Source of the DNA: Streptomyces sp. Root1304 | Lineage (GTDB): Bacteria; Actinomycetota; Actinomycetes; Streptomycetales; Streptomycetaceae | Assembly: GCF_001426405.1 (NCBI RefSeq) | Contig: NZ_LMEP01000023.1 | Span: 482,940 to 546,939 of the forward strand | Reading direction: 5' to 3' | DNA: 64,000 bases | Shown: one piece after another, positions 62,616-64,000 of the stretch | Position numbering within the stretch: the first letter of the stretch is position 1 | Layout of the letters: each line of letters begins with the position of its first letter | Position numbers and translations under genes: made by a program | The notes under the pieces: model-generated | What the model saw: the letters and a program-made list of their open reading frames with translations, nothing else | The model's database searches: none | What the model was told of the DNA's origin: nothing

Positions 62616-63482
62616 ATGACGATTGTGCTGGGAACGCCGGTGGTCGACGGGGTACGCGAGGCCATGGCCGCACTGCGGGAATGGCAGCACGACGGAGCGC
62701 CGATGCAGTTGCATGCGGGGGACGTCGGCTGGAACTACCGGATGGGAACGGCCGAAACGGCCGCGGTGATCCGGACCTGGAGCCGCGACGGACGGATCCT
62801 CGCCGTCGGGATGCTGGACGAGCCGACGGTGCTGCGGATGACGGTCGCTCCGGACGCCTTCCAGGACGAGGACCTGGCGCGGCGGCTCGTCGAGGACTTC
62901 ACAATGCCGGAGCGCGGCGTGCTGCCGGAAGGCGCGGTGGCGATCGAGGCACCTCTGGGACTGCTGCTCCACGACCTGCTGAGCAAGGAGGGCTGGGGCG
63001 TCGACGAGCCGTGGACGCCGCTCTTCCGCGACCTCGCGGAGCCGGTGGAGGACCCCGGCGTGCGGATCAGGGAGATCGGCCCGGAGCAGGCGCAGGACTT
63101 CGCCGACGTCCTGCGGTCGGCGTTCAACACCTCAAGGCCTTCGCGCGCGTACTGGCACGGGATGGCGGCGGGACCGTTCTACGAAGACGCCCGCTGCCTG
63201 GGCGCCTACGACGACCAGGACAACGTGGCGGCGGTGGTGACGGTCTGGTCGGCAGGCCCGGGGAAGCCGGGGGTGGTCGAGCCGATGGGCGTACACGAGG
63301 ACCACCGTGGTCGCGGCTACGGCCGGGCGATCACCCTGGCCGGGGCTGCCGCGCTGCGGGAGATGGGCGCGTCGAGCGTGCGCGTGTGCACGCTGAGCTC
63401 CAACGGCGGTGGCATCGCCACGTACAAGTCGGCCGGCTTCGCGCCGCAGCCGGAGGTACGGGACCGGATCCGGGCGGCCTGA
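62616..63482 (+). CDS. GNAT-family N-acetyltransferase
   Basis: This 288-residue protein has an N-terminal region of about 150 residues and a C-terminal GNAT domain with the acetyl-CoA motif VHEDHRGRGYGRAITLAGA and a late LSSNGGGIATYKSAGF strand. The ATG at 62616 removes an upstream extension that runs through the 13-bp repeats. The acceptor is unknown. It ends before a strong hairpin. Confidence 0.82.
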   Translation: MTIVLGTPVVDGVREAMAALREWQHDGAPMQLHAGDVGWNYRMGTAETAAVIRTWSRDGRILAVGMLDEPTVLRMTVAPDAFQDEDLARRLVEDFTMPERGVLPEGAVAIEAPLGLLLHDLLSKEGWGVDEPWTPLFRDLAEPVEDPGVRIREIGPEQAQDFADVLRSAFNTSRPSRAYWHGMAAGPFYEDARCLGAYDDQDNVAAVVTVWSAGPGKPGVVEPMGVHEDHRGRGYGRAITLAGAAALREMGASSVRVCTLSSNGGGIATYKSAGFAPQPEVRDRIRAA

Positions 63483-63540
63483 CGCCGGGTCTGCCATGCC
63501 CTGGGTCGCGGGGCGGCCTTGGCGACGATGGACGGACGTT

Positions 63541-63581
63541 GGCGGTGGGCGTGTCGCTCAAAGGGCGACACGCCCACCGCC
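63541..63581. terminator. Strong bidirectional hairpin terminator
   Basis: GGCGGTGGGCGTGTCGC (63541-63557) and GCGACACGCCCACCGCC (63565-63581) form a perfect 17-bp stem with a 7-nt loop between the convergent GNAT and DUF11 genes. The rest of 63483-63727 shows no gene. Confidence 0.9.
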
Positions 63582-63727
63582 ACGCGCTGTGCCTTCCTAC
63601 CTGCGGTTCGACCACGCTGCCTGGCATGACACCCCGCCTGCCGGCCGGCACCGACTCACGCCGTTGCCGAGGCCTCGGCCGTTCGCAGCAGTTCGGTCCG
63701 CACAGCCGTCTTAGGGTCGACAGCCTC

Positions 63728-64000
63728 TCAGGTACGGGGTACGCACGGGGCGCAGCAGTCCGGTGCGGGCTCGACGCAGATGGTGACGGAGTCGGTGTTG
63801 TCGGCCGGGTCGGGGTCCTTCTCGACGGCGGTGACGGTGGCCGTGTTCGTGAGGCGGGCGGGCCTGGTGGCCTTCGCCCTGAGGCTGAGGGTGGCGCGGG
63901 CGCCGACGGCCAGTGCACCGACGGACCATTGCCCGGTCTCGGGGACGTAGGCACCGGTGGCGGTGTCGGCGGACAGGAAGACGAGCCCGTTCGGAAGGCG
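63728..64000 (-). CDS. DUF11-type surface protein, C-terminal end (start outside window)
   Basis: The minus strand is open from the window edge to a TGA at 63728. The 90 visible residues (LPNGLVFLSADTATGAYVPE, VGARATLSLRAKAT, LTNTATVTAVEKDPDPADN) are a DUF11 repeat, an Ig-like module of secreted or surface proteins. It ends with a Cys-rich tail (CVEPAPDCCAPC) and no sortase motif, so it is probably released or linked through cysteines. No start codon is in the window. Confidence 0.75.
   Translation of the reverse strand, partial: RLPNGLVFLSADTATGAYVPETGQWSVGALAVGARATLSLRAKATRPARLTNTATVTAVEKDPDPADNTDSVTICVEPAPDCCAPCVPRT

Overview
The window is chromosomal DNA of a Streptomyces-type actinomycete. 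The signs are very high GC with G or C at most third codon positions, frequent GTG and TTG starts, many start/stop overlaps, Tat and Sec exported wall enzymes, and an ectoine/hydroxyectoine locus coupled to its own ABC importer. There is no rRNA operon, no CRISPR array and no intact insertion sequence.

Left part (1-16400). The window opens inside a metallophosphoesterase gene and continues with a SulP anion transporter. A long minus-strand unit follows, in transcription order ectA-ectB-ectC-ectD-ehuB-ehuC-ehuD-ehuA (9484 down to 2747). It makes ectoine and hydroxyectoine from aspartate semialdehyde and takes up ectoines from outside. Four 17-bp tandem repeats sit just after it. A small membrane protein and an IS110-type transposase fragment separate this from a STAND-type ATPase (AfsR-like, no DNA-binding domain) and a large secreted alpha/beta hydrolase.

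Middle (16625-22243). A family 1 beta-glucosidase overlaps an MFS sugar transporter. Then come a VOC protein, a LuxR-type regulator divergent from an aldo/keto reductase, and a mycothiol-dependent maleylpyruvate isomerase-type protein.

22444-35521 is the most interesting block. It is a minus-strand locus of five genes: a DUF4132 protein, a 1637-residue protein of unknown fold, a MoxR-type AAA+ ATPase, a DUF5682-VWA fusion protein and a SWIM zinc-finger protein. The first two overlap as GTGA and the last three are chained by TTGA overlaps, so the subunits are probably made in fixed ratio. The set resembles the uncharacterised E. coli yehI-yehL-yehM-yehP-yehQ genes and looks like an ATPase/MIDAS-adaptor machine of unknown purpose.

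35893-52832. An M15 D-Ala-D-Ala carboxypeptidase, a divergent second NAD-dependent DNA ligase, a methyltransferase, a membrane EEP-family protein, a secreted lamin-tail protein, an AlkD-like DNA alkylation repair protein and a DUF1963-like protein come first. A cell-envelope group follows: an HTH-TM-peptidoglycan-binding protein with a frameshift, a small secreted protein, an L,D-transpeptidase-like protein, an MmpS-like protein, a PGRP amidase and an SGNH hydrolase with a ricin-type lectin. A TetR regulator and a DUF4345 membrane protein share a near-perfect 17-bp inverted repeat.

Right end (53159-64000). This is accessory in character: a GyrB-like protein reduced to a degenerate ATPase half, an APH-type phosphotransferase, a doubly frameshifted beta-propeller-like gene behind a Nudix gene, a peptide-type ABC exporter, a tRNA-like element without an anticodon loop, an LRV repeat protein, a 2H phosphoesterase and a GNAT protein. 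The last feature is the C-terminal end of a DUF11 surface protein. Strong hairpin terminators separate most convergent gene pairs.
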